Below the pieces are notes generated by a model that saw only the letters and a list, made by a program, of their open reading frames with translations, did no database searches and was not told the origin of the DNA. This document shows, piece by piece, positions 18,903-29,124 of a stretch of DNA of 64,000 nucleotides. The stretch covers positions 62,001 to 126,000 of the forward strand of contig CAVUNW010000007.1 of the NCBI GenBank assembly GCA_963742865.1. The letters run 5' to 3'. The position numbers and the translations under genes are program-made. The stretch is from Bog-532 sp963742865. GTDB taxonomy: Bacteria; Actinomycetota; Actinomycetes; Streptosporangiales; Streptosporangiaceae. Every line of letters begins with the position of its first letter. Positions within the stretch are counted from its first letter, which is position 1.

Positions 18903-19564
18903 ATGGGATATTCGCGGGACAGCGGGCCTGGACTGTGCGCCACGCTGGCCGAGGCGGGCCCGGACGCGGCGACGCTGTGCGCGGGCTGGACCGCCCGGGA
19001 CCTCGCGGCCCACCTGGTGCTGCGCGAGCACCGGATGGACGCCAGCGCGGGTATCCCCGGTGGCCCGCTGGCGGGTCACACCGCACGGGTGCAGCAGCGC
19101 CTGGCCGCCGGAGCCCGTTCCGGAACTGGTGGACACGATCCGCAACGGGCCGCCCACGCTGTCCCTGTACGGGCTGCCGGGCTGGACGAGCGGGTCAACA
19201 CGGTCGAATTTTTCGTGCACCACGAGGACCTGAGGCGCGGGCAAGCGGGCTGGAAGCCGCGGGAACCGGCCGACGGGCTGTCCGGACGCGCTGTGGGACC
19301 GGCTCAAGCTGGCGCGGTTCTGACTGCGCAAGGTCCGGATCGGGGTCGAGTACGCCCGCAGCGAAGAGGTGCAGCGTTGACCGGGCCGACCGACGCGGGC
19401 AGTACCGGAGCGGCCACGGCCGACATCTATACCGGATGACGGTACGGCGCGGTACCCCGGTGGTGACCGTGATCGGCACGCCCGCGGAACTCACCCTCTG
19501 GACAGCGGGACGGCGGTCGGCGGCCCAGGTCCGGATGGACGGCACCGACGCCGCGACGAGATGA
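18903..19564 (+). CDS. TIGR03085-like DinB/mycothiol-type protein, frameshifted
   Basis: The start ATG at 18903 gives LCAGWTARDLAAHLVLREHR and later NTVEFFVHHEDLRR, both hallmarks of the TIGR03085 branch of the DinB/maleylpyruvate isomerase-like four-helix superfamily, which has a metal-binding His set. The C-terminal part (VTVIGTPAELTLWTAGRRSA) is recognisable in a different frame. At least two indels lie between 19110 and 19430. Biochemical function is not established for this branch. It is transcribed alone, divergently from hisI, in a position conserved in Streptomyces. Confidence 0.65.
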
Positions 19565-19648
19565 TGTCCCAGGCGACCTGGCGGCTCTGAGCCGCGGGAG
19601 TTTGCCCAGCGCGTTACCGCCTGAGCCCGCGGAGCGTGGCCCAGCGCG

Positions 19649-20002
19649 TTACTGGGCGCCCATCTCGCGCTTGAGCCGGGCCAGCTCGGCGTCGACGTCG
19701 TCGCGCGGCGACCGGGATGGTGCTCTCCGCCGTCCGGGCGCGGCGACCGCGATCCACTCCGGCGTCGCTGTCACCTTGCTGGCGGGCCGTTCGGGACCTC
19801 GTGCCTTGCGCGCGGCCTTCTCTTCCTTGACCTCGGCGCGGCGCTCCCGGGCCAGCTTGTACTGGCTGTGGGCCTTGACCGCGATGGCGATGATCAAGCC
19901 GATGACGAGGGCGATGACCGCCCACTCCAGCAGCCGGAAGACCGACTCGATGACAATGAAGGCGATCAGGGCGCCGAGCGCGATCAGACGACCTTTGCCC
20001 AC
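19649..20002 (-). CDS. Small two-helix membrane protein of unknown function
   Basis: About 117 residues. The chosen start is GTG at 20002, preceded by AAAGGGGGCGG. Residues 3 to about 45 form one or two membrane helices (LIALGALIAFIVIESVF and WAVIALVIGLIIAIAVKA), followed by a basic, Arg/Lys/Glu-rich cytoplasmic segment and the ending DVDAELARLKREMG. I do not recognise a named family. Convergent with the TIGR03085-like gene and divergent from ppgK. Confidence 0.6.
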   Translation of the reverse strand: MGKGRLIALGALIAFIVIESVFRLLEWAVIALVIGLIIAIAVKAHSQYKLARERRAEVKEEKAARKARGPERPASKVTATPEWIAVAAPGRRRAPSRSPRDDVDAELARLKREMGAQ

Positions 20003-20152
20003 CGCATCAGCCGCCCCCTTTCTGCGGCTACACACGCCCTGATCGGGCATGTACTAGCCGAGCTTACTCGCGAGTGCGGAATACTGGGCGAGCGCGGCCA
20101 GGGGATTCCTGGCTCGTGTTGCGAACGGCCCGGGAGGGAGAAGGAGCGCATC

Positions 20153-21030
20153 ATGCACGCACTGGGCATCGATATCGGCGGCACCGGGATGAAGGCGGCG
20201 CCGGTCGACCTGGACACCGGCAAGTTCCTGGCCGACCGGGTGAAGATCGCCACCCCGCGTCCGGCGGTGCCGGAGGCGGTGGCCGAAGTCGTGCAGAAGC
20301 TCGTGGCCGCCTTCTCCTGGTCAGGGCCGATCGGCTGCACGTTCCCGGGCGTGGTGATGAACGGCGTCACCCGCACCGCGGCCAACCTGGACAAGGCCTG
20401 GATCGGCCTGGACGCGCGGGAGCTGCTGTGCCAAGGCGGTCGGCCAGGACATCCGGCTGATCAACGACGCCGACGCGGCCGGCGTGGCCGAGATGACGTT
20501 CGGCGCGGGTAAGGGCCAGCCGAGGCACGGTGCACATGGTGACGCTGGGCACCGGCATCGGCAGCGCGCTGTTCGTGGACGGCATCCTGGTCCCCAACAC
20601 CGAGTTCGGGCACCTGGAGATCCGGGGCAAGGACGCGGAGGAGCGGGCGTCCGAGCGGGCCAAGGTCGCGGGCAACATGAGCTGGAAGCACTGGGCGAAA
20701 AACGTCAACGAGTACCTGGAGCACATCGAGGCCCTGCTGTCGCCGGCGCTGATCATCATCGGCGGCGGGATCAGCAAGCAGGCGGACAAGTTCCTGCCGC
20801 TGATGACCGGACTGCAGGCCAAGGTGGTACCGGCCGGGATGTTCAACGACGCGGGCATCACCGGCGCGGCGATGTCGGCCCACCCGGGCTCGGCCGCTCC
20901 GGCGCGCGCGGGCGCGGGCGCCAGCGGGACCACCGTCCTGGCGGGCAGCCAGGAGGCGCGGGGTGGCAGTGGCACCAGCGGCGACCAGGGCCTGCCGGGG
21001 TTCCCGGACCCGGGCCTGCCGCCGGGCTAG
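20153..21030 (+). CDS. ppgK: Polyphosphate glucokinase, frameshifted
   Basis: ROK-family kinase phosphorylating glucose with polyphosphate or ATP, typical of actinomycetes. ATG at 20153 has AAGGAG six bases upstream. Motifs are the phosphate loop ALGIDIGGTGMKAAPVDL, TFPGVVMNGV, INDADAAGVAEMTFGAG, TLGTGIGSALFVDG, EFGHLEIRGKDAEERASE (ROK-like) and LLSPALIIIGGGISK. Frame changes lie near 20430 and 20520. The C-terminus carries a Gly/Ala/Ser-rich tail of about 50 residues. The stop TAG overlaps the hisF stop on the other strand through a shared CTAG. Confidence 0.85.
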
Positions 21031-21809
21031 CCGGCGTCAGCGGACGGGGCGGCGGCGCGCAGGGCGTCCTTGACCTGGCCGATGCGCAGGGCGCCGAAGT
21101 GGAACACGCTGGCCGCCAGCACCGCGTCGGCGCCGGCGTCGACGGCGGGGGCGAAGTGGGCGAGCTGGCCTGCGCCGCCGCTGGCGATAACCGGCACGCT
21201 GACCACGTCGCGGACGGCCGCGATCAGCTCCAGGTCAAAGCCGGCCTTGGTGCCGTCGGCGTCCATGGAGTTGAGCAGGATCTCCCCGGCGCCCAGTTCG
21301 GCGCCCCGGCGGGCCCAGTCCACCGCGTCGATACCGGTGCCGGTGCGACCGCCGTGGGTGGTGACCTCAAAGCCACTGCCGCCTGCGGAGGCGCTGGCGC
21401 CGCTGAAGCGGCGGGCGTCGACGGACAGCACCACGCACTGGGAGCCAAACCGGCGGGCCGCCTCGCCCAGCAGTTCCGGGCGGGCGATGGCCGCGGTGTT
21501 GAGCGACACCTTGTCCGCGCCGGCCCGCAGCAGCCGGTCCACATCGTCCTCGCTGCGGACCCCGCCGCCTACGGTCAGCGGGATGAAAACCTGCTCGGCG
21601 GTGCGGCGCACCACGTCATAGGTGGTCTCCCGGCTGCCGCTGGAGGCAGTGATGTCGAGGAAGGTCAGCTCGTCGGCGCCTTCGGCGTCGTAGGTGGCGG
21701 CCAGTTCGACCGGGTCGCCCGCGTCGCGCAGGTCACGGAAGTTGATCCCCTTGACCACCCGGCCGCCGTCCACGTCCAAGCAAGGGATGACTCTTACGGC
21801 AACGGTCAT
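21027..21809 (-). CDS. hisF: Imidazole glycerol phosphate synthase cyclase subunit
   Basis: With HisH makes IGP and AICAR from PRFAR. Intact frame of about 260 residues. Key residues visible are VIPCLDVDGGRVVKG (catalytic Asp11 equivalent), FLDITASSGSRETT, VGGGVRSEDDVDRLL and ILLNSMDADGTKAGFD (second catalytic Asp). There is an unusual Gly/Ser/Ala-rich insert in the middle (RRFSGASASAGGSG). The ATG at 21809 overlaps the hisA stop, so the two are translationally coupled. It is the last gene of the his operon. Confidence 0.92.
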   Translation of the reverse strand: MTVAVRVIPCLDVDGGRVVKGINFRDLRDAGDPVELAATYDAEGADELTFLDITASSGSRETTYDVVRRTAEQVFIPLTVGGGVRSEDDVDRLLRAGADKVSLNTAAIARPELLGEAARRFGSQCVVLSVDARRFSGASASAGGSGFEVTTHGGRTGTGIDAVDWARRGAELGAGEILLNSMDADGTKAGFDLELIAAVRDVVSVPVIASGGAGQLAHFAPAVDAGADAVLAASVFHFGALRIGQVKDALRAAAPSADAG

Positions 21810-22536
21810 GCGGCCCGAGTACCGCTTCCAGCGCCTCTTCCAGGGTGAACGCGCCCGCGTAGAGGGCCTTGCCGACGATCGCGCCCTCGACGCCGAGCGG
21901 GACGAGCCCGGCGATGGCCTCGCAGGTCGGCCAGGCTGGACACGCCGCCGCTGGCCACCACCGGGCGGCTGGTGCGGGCGCACACGTCCCGCAGCAGGTC
22001 CAGGTTGGGCCCGCGCAGGGTGCCGTCCTTGGTCACGTCGGTGACCACGTACCGGGCGCAGCCGTCGGCGTTCAGCCGATCCAGCGTCTCGTACAGGTCG
22101 CCGCCCTCGGAAGTCCAGCCACGGGCGGCCAGCCGGGTGCCGCGCACATCCAGGCCGACCGCGATCTGGTCGCCGTGCCGGGCGATGACCGAGCGGACCC
22201 AGTCCGGGTCCTCCAGCGCCGCGGTGCCGATGTTGACCCGGGTGCAGCCGGTGGCCAGCGCCGCGGCCAGCGAGGCGTCGTCGCGGATGCCGCCGGACAG
22301 TTCGACGTTGAGGTCGAGCCGGCCGACCACGTCGCCCAGCAGCCGCGCATTGGAGCCGCGGCCGAACGCCGCGTCCAGGTCGACCAGGTGGATCCAGTCG
22401 GCGCCGGCCCGCTGCCAGGCCAGCGCGGCCTCCATCGGGTCGCCGTAGCCGGTCTCGGTGCCGGCCGCGCCCTGGACCAGCCGTACCGCCTGGCCGTCGG
22501 CCACGTCGACCGCGGGCAGCAGGGTGGAGCGCTCAT
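21806..22536 (-). CDS. hisA: ProFAR isomerase HisA (probably the bifunctional PriA form), frameshifted
   Basis: TIM-barrel isomerase of histidine synthesis. Residues LLPAVDVADGQAVRLVQG, GSNARLLGDVVG, VELSGGIRDDASL, GLDVRGTRLAARGWT and VVTDVTKDGTLRGPNL are visible. One shift separates the ATG (22536, overlapping the hisH stop) from the body. Another near 21930 precedes EAIAGLVPLGVEGAIVGKAL. In actinomycetes lacking trpF this protein (PriA) also isomerises PRA for tryptophan synthesis. No trpF is seen in the trp cluster here, which fits, but this is inference. Confidence 0.87.
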
Positions 22537-23176
22537 CGAATTGTCTCCAGCCAGTTGGACAGCAGGGTGGCGCCGGCGTCGCCCGACTTCTCCGGGTGGA
22601 ACTGGGTCGCGGCCAGCAGGCCGTCCTCGACCGCGGCCGCGAACGGCTCCCCGTGAGTGGCCCAGGTGATCTGGGCCGATGACTCCCGGAGCCGGGCCGC
22701 ACGGGCGTACCGCAGGCCGTAGGAGTGCACAAAATAGAAGCGGGTGTCCGGCCCGATCCCGGCGAACAGCGACGAACCCGCGGGCGGGGAGACCGTGTTC
22801 CAGCCCATGTGCGGCAGCACCGGCGCGGCCAGCCGTTCTACCGTGCCCGGCCACTGCCCGCAGCCCTCGGTCCGCAGGCCGTGCTCCACGCCCGGAGGAG
22901 AACAGCACCTGCATGCCGACGCAGATGGCCAGCACCGGGCGGCCGCGGCCGCAGCCGCTGGGCGATGAGCTTGTCCCCGCCGACGGCGCGCAGCCCGGCC
23001 ATGCAGGCCGCGAAGGCGCCCACGCCGGGGAACGACCAGGCCGTCCGCGTCCTGGGCGCGCATCCGGATCGGCGGTCACCGCTGACATCCGCGCCGACCC
23101 GGGCCAGGGCCCGTTCGGCCGACCGCAGGTTGCCCGAGCCGTAGTCCAGAACCACGACCCTCGGCTGGCTGGTCAC
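22533..23176 (-). CDS. hisH: Imidazole glycerol phosphate synthase glutaminase subunit, frameshifted
   Basis: Class I glutamine amidotransferase supplying ammonia to HisF. The start GTG at 23176 gives VVVLDYGSGNLRSAERALAR. Then, across frame changes near 23085, 23030 and 22890, come VPGVGAFAACMAGLRA, the nucleophile in CVGMQVLFSSG, VLPHMGWNTV and FHPEKSG with the catalytic His and Glu. The last frame ends SNWLETIR, and its stop overlaps hisA. Each piece is conserved in order, so one gene with assembly indels is the best reading. Confidence 0.85.
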
Positions 23177-23192
23177 CGCACACCCTTGGCCG

Positions 23193-23791
23193 TCACAGCA
23201 CGCCTTTGGTGCTGGGGACGCCGCCCGCCCGCGGGTCCGGCCGCGACCGCGGTGCGCAGAGCCCGGGCGACCGCCTTGAACTGGGCCTCCACGATGTGGT
23301 GCGGGTTGCGCCCGTACAGCACCCGCACGTGCAGGCAGATCCCGGCCGAGGCGGCCATCGATTCGAAGATGTGCCGGGTCAGCGTGGTGTCGTAGCTGCC
23401 GATCAGCGGGGCCATCCCGGCCGGGTTCCTCGTGCACCACGTACGGGCGCCCGGACAGGTCCACCGCCGCCTGGACCAGGGTCTCGTCCAGCGGGACCAG
23501 GCTGTCGCCGAACCGGGTGATCCCGGACTTGTCGCCGAGGGCCTCCCGCAGGGCCTGGCCCAGCGCGATCGAGGTGTCCTCGACCGTGTGGTGGGCGTCG
23601 ATCTCGGTGTCGCCCTTGGCCCGGACGGTCAGGTCGAGGCCGCCGTGCTTGCCCAGCTGGCCCAGCATGTGGTCGAAGAAGGGGACCCCGGTAGCCACCT
23701 CGAACACGCCGATCCCGTCCAGGTCCAGCTCGACCAGGATCTGGGTCTCGTGGGTGAGCCGTTCGACGCGCGCTTTCCGTTCCCGGTTCAC
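23193..23791 (-). CDS. hisB: Imidazoleglycerol-phosphate dehydratase, frameshifted
   Basis: Mn-dependent dehydratase of histidine synthesis, monofunctional as in other actinomycetes. The GTG at 23791 starts an intact first 125 residues with the two metal motifs FFDHMLGQLGKHGG and DAHHTVEDTSIALG. After a shift near 23425 come RHIFESMAASAGICLHV and NPHHIVEAQFKAVARALR (third His cluster). A second shift near 23225 gives the standard end GVPSTKGVL. The distance to hisH is 16 nt. Confidence 0.88.
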
Positions 23792-23812
23792 GTGTCCGCT
23801 ACACCTCGCGGG

Positions 23813-24943
23813 TCAGTACTTCTGGGTCAGGGCATTGGGGGTCGGGACCTCGGGGATACCGGCCACGGCCGCGGAACGCCGCCATCTCCTCGGCGGTGCC
23901 GATCGAGACCCGCAGCCAGCCGGGCGGTCCCACCTGCCGGATCAGCACGCCGCGGTCCACCAGCTGCTGCCAGACCGCGTCCCGGTCGGCGAACCACCGA
24001 ACAGCACGAAGTTGGCGTCGGAGTCGGCCACGTGACAGCCCTGGGCCGCGCAGCCAGGCAACGCACCCATCCCGTTCGGCCCGCAACGCGTCCACGCTGG
24101 CCAGCGGGTCCTGCGGCCAGGCCAGCGCGGCCCGGGCCACGGCCTGGGTCACGGCGGACAGGTGATAGGGCAGGCGGACGATCAGCAGCTTCCTGATCAG
24201 CTCTTGGCTGGCGGCCAGGTAGCCGACCCGGAGCCCGGCCATGCGCGAACGCCTTGGACATGGTGCGGGTCACGACCAGCCGCGGATAGTCGCGGCAGCA
24301 GGGACAGCGCGCTCGGGGTGCCCGTCCCGGGCGAACTCGGCGTAGGCCTCGTCCACCACGACCACGCCCGGGGCCGCGGCCTCGCACACCGCCTCGACCA
24401 CGTTCAGCGGGAGCGAGGTGCCGGTGGGGTTGTTGGGCGAGGTCAGGAAGACGACCGCGGGGCGGGTGTCGCGGATGTGCGCGGCCGCCTGCCCGGGTCG
24501 ATGCTGAAGTCCTCCTCCCGGCAGGCGGCGAACCAGCCGGTGCAGGTGACCTGGGCGATCAGCGGGTGCATCGAGTAGGACGGCTCGAAACCCAGCGCGG
24601 CCGGCCGGGGCCGCCGAACGCCTGCAGCAGCTGCTGGATGACCTCGTTGGAGCCGTTGGCCGCCCACACCTGGACTTCAGCGGTCCGGTCAGGGCGTGGC
24701 CCAGGTAGCCGGCCAGGTCCTGCGCGCAGGGCCACGGCGTCGCGGTCCGGGTACCGGTTCAGGCCCGGCGCCACGGCCGCGACGGCGTCGGCCACCGCAT
24801 GGGCCAGCCGCGGCGAGGGCGGGTACGGGTTCTCGTTGGTGTTCAGGCGGACCGGGCACGTTGAGCTGGGGCGCGCCGTACGGCTCCAGGCCGGCCAGGT
24901 CCTCGCGCAGCGGCAGGCCAGCCGGGGTCGTCCGAGGGTCATT
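23813..24943 (-). CDS. hisC: Histidinol-phosphate aminotransferase, frameshifted
   Basis: PLP enzyme of the fold-type I family. The ATG at 24943 overlaps the hisD stop. Motifs in order are LNTNENPYPPSPRLAHAV, ANGSNEVIQQLLQAFGG, FEPSYSMHPLIAQVT, VFLTSPNNPTGTSLP, VVVDEAYAEFARDG, the PLP lysine in VTRTMSKAFA, MAGLRVGYLAAS and GTAEEMAAFR. They are spread over all three frames with at least six indels, the densest damage in the window. The end reads NALTQKY. Function follows from the motifs and its place in hisDCBHAF. Confidence 0.85.
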
Positions 24944-26248
24944 TCGGCACCCGGACGCGGACGGCGGCGACGTGCGCGGCCAGCTTTTCCTCGCCGCCGA
25001 GCGCGTCGATGTACGGGGCGGCCCCGGCCAGCGCGCCGCGCGGAGCATTCCACCACGTTGATCAGCTTGAGGAACGGCAGCACGGTGAGCCCGGCGGCGT
25101 GCCGGGCCGTGCCCCCGGTGGGCAGCACGTGGTTGGAGCCGGCCAGGTAGTCGCCGAGCGAGACCGGCGTGTACGGCCCGGCGAAGACCGCGCCCGCGTT
25201 CCTGACCCGCGCCGCCACCTTGGCCGCGTCCTCGGTCTGGATCTCCAGGTGCTCCGGGGCCCAGGCGTCGGAGACGGCCAGCGCGGCGTCGACGTCGGAC
25301 ACGAGCACGTAGCCGGACTGGCCGCGGAGGGCGCGGCGCGATGCGCTCCCGGTTCAGCGCCCGGGGCAGCTGGACGTCCAGCTCGGCGTCGGTCCGGGCG
25401 GGCAGGTCCGGGTCGGAGGTAATCAGCAGGATGGCGGCCAGCGGGTCGTGCTCCGCCTGCGCAATCAGGTCGGCGGCCACATAGGCGGCGTCGGCGGTGT
25501 GGTCGGCGATGATCGCGATCTCGGTGGGCCCGTTCTCGCCGTCGGTGCCGACGATCCCGCCGAGCAGCCGCTTGGCCGCGGCCACGTAGACGTTGCCCGG
25601 CCCGGTGAGCACGTCGGCCGGGGCGCAGACCTCGGTGCCGTAGGCGAACATGGCCAGGGCCTGCGCGCCGCCGACGGCGTGCACCTCGTCCACGCCGAGC
25701 AGCGCGCACGCGGCGAGCACGGCCGGGTGCGGCCGCCCGCCGTTGTCCGCCTGGGGCGGGGAGGCCACGGCGACCGAACCGACCCCCGCGACCAGCGCGG
25801 GGACCACGTTCATGACCACCGAGGAGGGGTAGGCCACCAGGCCACCAGGCACGTAGACCCCGGCCCGGCTGACCGGCACGTACCGGCCGGTCACGGTGAG
25901 GCCTTCGGCCGGGGTGACCACCGTGTCGGCCGGGAGCTGCGCCTGATGTACCAGCCGGGTGCGCCGCGCGGCCTCCTCCAGCGCGGCGGCCACGGCGGGG
26001 TCGAGGGCTTCGAGCGCGCCGTCCAGCGCCTCGCGGGGCACGCGCGTGCTGGCCAGGTCCACGCCGTCGAAGCGGGCGGTGTACTCGCGCACCGCCGCCG
26101 CGCCCCGGCGGCGGACGTCCTCGCACACCGGCCGGACCTGCTCGGCGGCGGCCGCGACGTCGAGCGTCGCGCGCGGCAGGACTCCGGACAGGCTCGTCCG
26201 GGTGAGGGTGGCGGCGTCGCGGTCACGCAGGTCGATACGGGAGATCAC
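24940..26248 (-). CDS. hisD: Histidinol dehydrogenase, frameshifted near its 3' end
   Basis: Zn- and NAD-dependent enzyme for the last two steps of histidine synthesis. The start is set at GTG 26248 because TAGACT lies 6 nt upstream, a leaderless arrangement; another GTG at 26254 abuts the -10 box. Motifs are VSRAGVYVPGGLVAYPSSV, VHAVGGAQALAMFAYGTE, TGPGNVYVAAAKRLL, ENGPTEIAIIADHTADAAYV, AQAEHDPLAAILL and, after a shift near 25330, GDYLAGSNHVLPTGGTAR. A second shift near 25040 precedes the end. First gene of the his operon. Confidence 0.9.
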
Positions 26249-26254
26249 CCGCAC

Positions 26255-26260
26255 AGTCTA
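26255..26260 (-). promoter_or_regulatory. Leaderless -10 box of the his operon
   Basis: Minus-strand TAGACT with 6 nt to GTG 26248. It sets the hisD start and probably drives hisDCBHAF. Confidence 0.5.
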
Positions 26261-26380
26261 CGGAGAGTGCCCGGCAGACGCCGGCATCGTCCACATTGCG
26301 GACGGGGATGCGGGCTCGGGCAGCCTGAATGTCTCAAACTTGTACAATTCGCTGTCTTGAATCGTTCGCGTTAATGAATA

Positions 26381-26386
26381 TAGATT
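26381..26386 (+). promoter_or_regulatory. Promoter of furA-katG, leaderless
   Basis: TAGATT lies 7 nt before the furA GTG. A TTGAAT hexamer at about -35 and AT-rich flanks (TTGTACAATT, TTAATGAATA) sit in the divergent hisD-furA gap. Autoregulation by FurA, as in mycobacteria, would act here; the operator itself is not proven. Confidence 0.5.
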
Positions 26387-26393
26387 TGGGGCC

Positions 26394-26879
26394 GTGACCG
26401 CATCCGAGCCGCCGCCGGCCGCCGAGGAGCTGCGAGGTGCCGGTCTGCGGGTGACAGCCGCCCGCGTCGCCCTGCTCGAAACCGTCCGCGGCGGTGACCA
26501 CCTTGGCGTCGAGGCGATCGCCGCCGGGGTGCGCGATCGCGTCGGCCATGTCTCCCTCCAGGCCGTGTACGAGGCCCTGCACGCGCTCACCGCGGCGGGG
26601 CTCGTCCGCCGCATCGAGCTGGCCGGCAGCCCGGCCCGGTACGAGGGACGCATCAGCGACAACCACCATCACCTCGTGTGCCGGTCGTGCGGTGCCGTCA
26701 CTGACGTGGACTGCGCGGTCGGCGAGGCACCCTGCCTGACCGCATCCGACGATCACGGCTTCTCGATCGACGAGGCCGAGGTCATCTACTGGGGCCTGTG
26801 CCCCGACTGTTCCACCGCTACCAGTTCCTGGGTAGCGACCCGCTTAGTCCGGAAGGATGCGCATGTCCGAGAACCATGA
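26394..26879 (+). CDS. furA: FurA-type peroxide/iron regulator
   Basis: Fur-family DNA-binding repressor paired with katG, intact at 161 residues. The N-terminal winged helix includes GLRVTAARVALLETVRGG and VSLQAVYEALHALTAAGLV. The C-terminal dimer and metal domain has SDNHHHLVCRSCGAV with the His cluster and first Cys pair, then LCPDC for the second pair. By analogy to FurA of mycobacteria it represses its own operon and katG until oxidised by peroxide. It starts with GTG on a leaderless transcript. The katG start lies inside its last codons, so the two are co-transcribed. Confidence 0.92.
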   Translation: MTASEPPPAAEELRGAGLRVTAARVALLETVRGGDHLGVEAIAAGVRDRVGHVSLQAVYEALHALTAAGLVRRIELAGSPARYEGRISDNHHHLVCRSCGAVTDVDCAVGEAPCLTASDDHGFSIDEAEVIYWGLCPDCSTATSSWVATRLVRKDAHVREP

Positions 26880-29112
26880 TCCAGTAGTCGTTGAGCCGCC
26901 AACCCCCGAGGCCGGGAGCGAGGGATGCCCGGTCGCGCACGGGCTCACCCACCCCACCAAGGGTGACGCCAACAGCGAATGGTGGCCGAACCGCCTCAAC
27001 CTGAAGATCCTGGCCAAGAACCCCGCCGTGGCCAACCCGCTGGGCGGGGAGTTCGACTACGCGGAGGCGTTCAAGACCCTCGATCTCGCGGCCGTGAAGC
27101 GCGACATCGCGGAGGTCCTGACGACCTCACAGGACTGGTGGCCGGCCGACTTCGGGCACTACGGCCCGCTCATGATCCGGATGGCGTGGCACAGCGCGGG
27201 CACCTACCGCATCAGCGACGGCCGCGGCGGCGCCGGCGCCGGCCAGCAGCGCTTCGCCCCGCTCAACAGCTGGCCGGACAACGTCAGTCTGGACAAGGCC
27301 CGCCTGCTGCTGTGGCCGGTCAAGAAGAAGTACGGCCAGAAGATCTCCTGGGCCGACCTCATCGTCCTCACCGGCAACGTGGCCCTGGAGTCGATGGGCT
27401 TTAAGACCTTCGGCTTCGGCGGCGGCCGCGTGGACACCTGGGAGCCCGAGGATGACGTCTACTGGGGCCCCGAGACCACCTGGCTCGGCGACGAGCGCTA
27501 CACCGGTGACCGCGAACTGGAGGATCCGCTCGGCGCGGTCCAGATGGGCCTGATCTACGTCAACCCGGAGGGCCCGAACGGGAACCCGGACCCGCTGGAC
27601 GCGGCGCGCGACATCCGCGAGACGTTCCGCCGGATGGCGATGAACGACGAGGAGACGGTCGCCCTGATCGCGGGCGGTCACACCTTCGGCAAGACGCACG
27701 GCGCGGGCCCCGCGGACGCGGTCGGCCCCGACCCCGAGGCGGCCCCGCTCGAGCAGCAGGGCCTGGGCTGGCAGAGCACGTACGGCAGCGGCAAGGGCCG
27801 CGACGCCATCACCAGCGGTATCGAGGTCACATGGACCCCCACGCCGACCAAGTGGGACAACAGCTTCTTCGAGACCCTCTTCGGTTACGAGTGGGAGCTG
27901 ACCCAGAGCCCGGCGGGCGCGCACCAGTGGCAGCCGAAGGACGGGGCCGGCGCGGGCACCGTGCCCGACCCCCAGGACCCGTCGCAGCGGCGCCCTCCGA
28001 CAATGCTGACCACGGACCTCTCGCTGCGGTTCGACCCGATCTACGAGCCGATCTCGCGGCGTTTCCTCGCCGACCCGGCGGCGCTCGCGGACGCCTTCGC
28101 CCGCGCGTGGTTCAAGCTGACCCACCGCGACATGGGCCCGACCGTGCGCTACCTCGGCCCCGAGGTCCCGTCCGAGACACTGATCTGGCAGGACCCCGTT
28201 CCGGCGGTGACGCACGAGCTCATCGACGCGGCGGACATCGCCGCCCTTAAGGGCCAGATCCTCGCCTCGGGCCTGTCGGTGCCCGAGCTCGTGTCCACCG
28301 CGTGGGCGTCGGCCTCGTCCTTCCGGGGCAGCGACAAGCGGGGCGGCGCCAACGGCGCGCGCATCCGGCTCGAGCCGCAGAACGGCTGGGAGGTCAACAA
28401 CCCCGACCAGCTGGCCACCGTGCTGCGCACCCTGGAGGGCATCCAGCAGTCCTTCAACGCCGGCCAGAGCGGCGGTAAGCAGGTCTCGCTGGCCGACCTG
28501 ATCGTGCTGGCGGGCGACGCGGCCGTCGAGCAGGCGGCCGGGAACGCCGGCTTCGACGTCGAGGTCCCCTTCACGCCGGGCCGCGGCGACGCGTCACAGG
28601 AGCAGACCGACGTGGAGTCGTTCGTCAACCTCGAGCCGAAGGCGGACGGGTTCCGGAACTACGTCGGGAAGGGCACCCGGCTGCCGGCCGAGTACCTGCT
28701 GCTCGACAAGGCGAACCTGCTCACCCTGAGCGCCCCCGAGATGACGGTCCTCGTCGGTGGCCTCCGCGTCCTGGGCGCGAACTACGACGGGTCGAAGCTC
28801 GGCGTCCTCACCGCCACCCCGGGGTCGCTGACCAACGACTTCTTCGTCAACCTGCTCGACATGGGCACGACGTGGAAGCCCATATCTGGAAACGCTGGGT
28901 CGGAGGACGCGAACACGTTCGAGGGCCGCGACGCCGCCACGGGCGAGGTCAAGTGGACGGGCAGCCGTGCCGACCTGGTCTTCGGGGCGAACTCCGAGCT
29001 GCGCGCGCTCGCGGAGGTCTACGCGAGCGATGACGCCAGGGAGAAGTTCGTGCGCGACTTCGTCGCGGCATGGAACAAGGTGATGAACGCCGATCGGTTC
29101 GACCTGGCCTGA
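26863..29112 (+). CDS. katG: Catalase-peroxidase
   Basis: Bifunctional haem catalase-peroxidase, intact at about 749 residues. ATG 26863 is chosen because GGAAGG lies 6 nt upstream. The distal site Arg-Trp-His is in MIRMAWHSAGTYR, with DGRGGAGAGQQRFAPLNSW. The Tyr of the Met-Tyr-Trp adduct is in GLIYVNPEGPNG and the Met in FRRMAMNDEE. The proximal haem-ligand His is in IAGGHTFGKTHGAGP. The serine equivalent to Mycobacterium tuberculosis Ser315 is present in DAITSGIEVTW. The duplicated inactive C-terminal domain is complete. Overlap with furA shows coupling; the product protects against hydrogen peroxide. Confidence 0.97.
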   Translation: MSENHDPVVVEPPTPEAGSEGCPVAHGLTHPTKGDANSEWWPNRLNLKILAKNPAVANPLGGEFDYAEAFKTLDLAAVKRDIAEVLTTSQDWWPADFGHYGPLMIRMAWHSAGTYRISDGRGGAGAGQQRFAPLNSWPDNVSLDKARLLLWPVKKKYGQKISWADLIVLTGNVALESMGFKTFGFGGGRVDTWEPEDDVYWGPETTWLGDERYTGDRELEDPLGAVQMGLIYVNPEGPNGNPDPLDAARDIRETFRRMAMNDEETVALIAGGHTFGKTHGAGPADAVGPDPEAAPLEQQGLGWQSTYGSGKGRDAITSGIEVTWTPTPTKWDNSFFETLFGYEWELTQSPAGAHQWQPKDGAGAGTVPDPQDPSQRRPPTMLTTDLSLRFDPIYEPISRRFLADPAALADAFARAWFKLTHRDMGPTVRYLGPEVPSETLIWQDPVPAVTHELIDAADIAALKGQILASGLSVPELVSTAWASASSFRGSDKRGGANGARIRLEPQNGWEVNNPDQLATVLRTLEGIQQSFNAGQSGGKQVSLADLIVLAGDAAVEQAAGNAGFDVEVPFTPGRGDASQEQTDVESFVNLEPKADGFRNYVGKGTRLPAEYLLLDKANLLTLSAPEMTVLVGGLRVLGANYDGSKLGVLTATPGSLTNDFFVNLLDMGTTWKPISGNAGSEDANTFEGRDAATGEVKWTGSRADLVFGANSELRALAEVYASDDAREKFVRDFVAAWNKVMNADRFDLA

Positions 29113-29124
29113 GTCTGGTTATGA

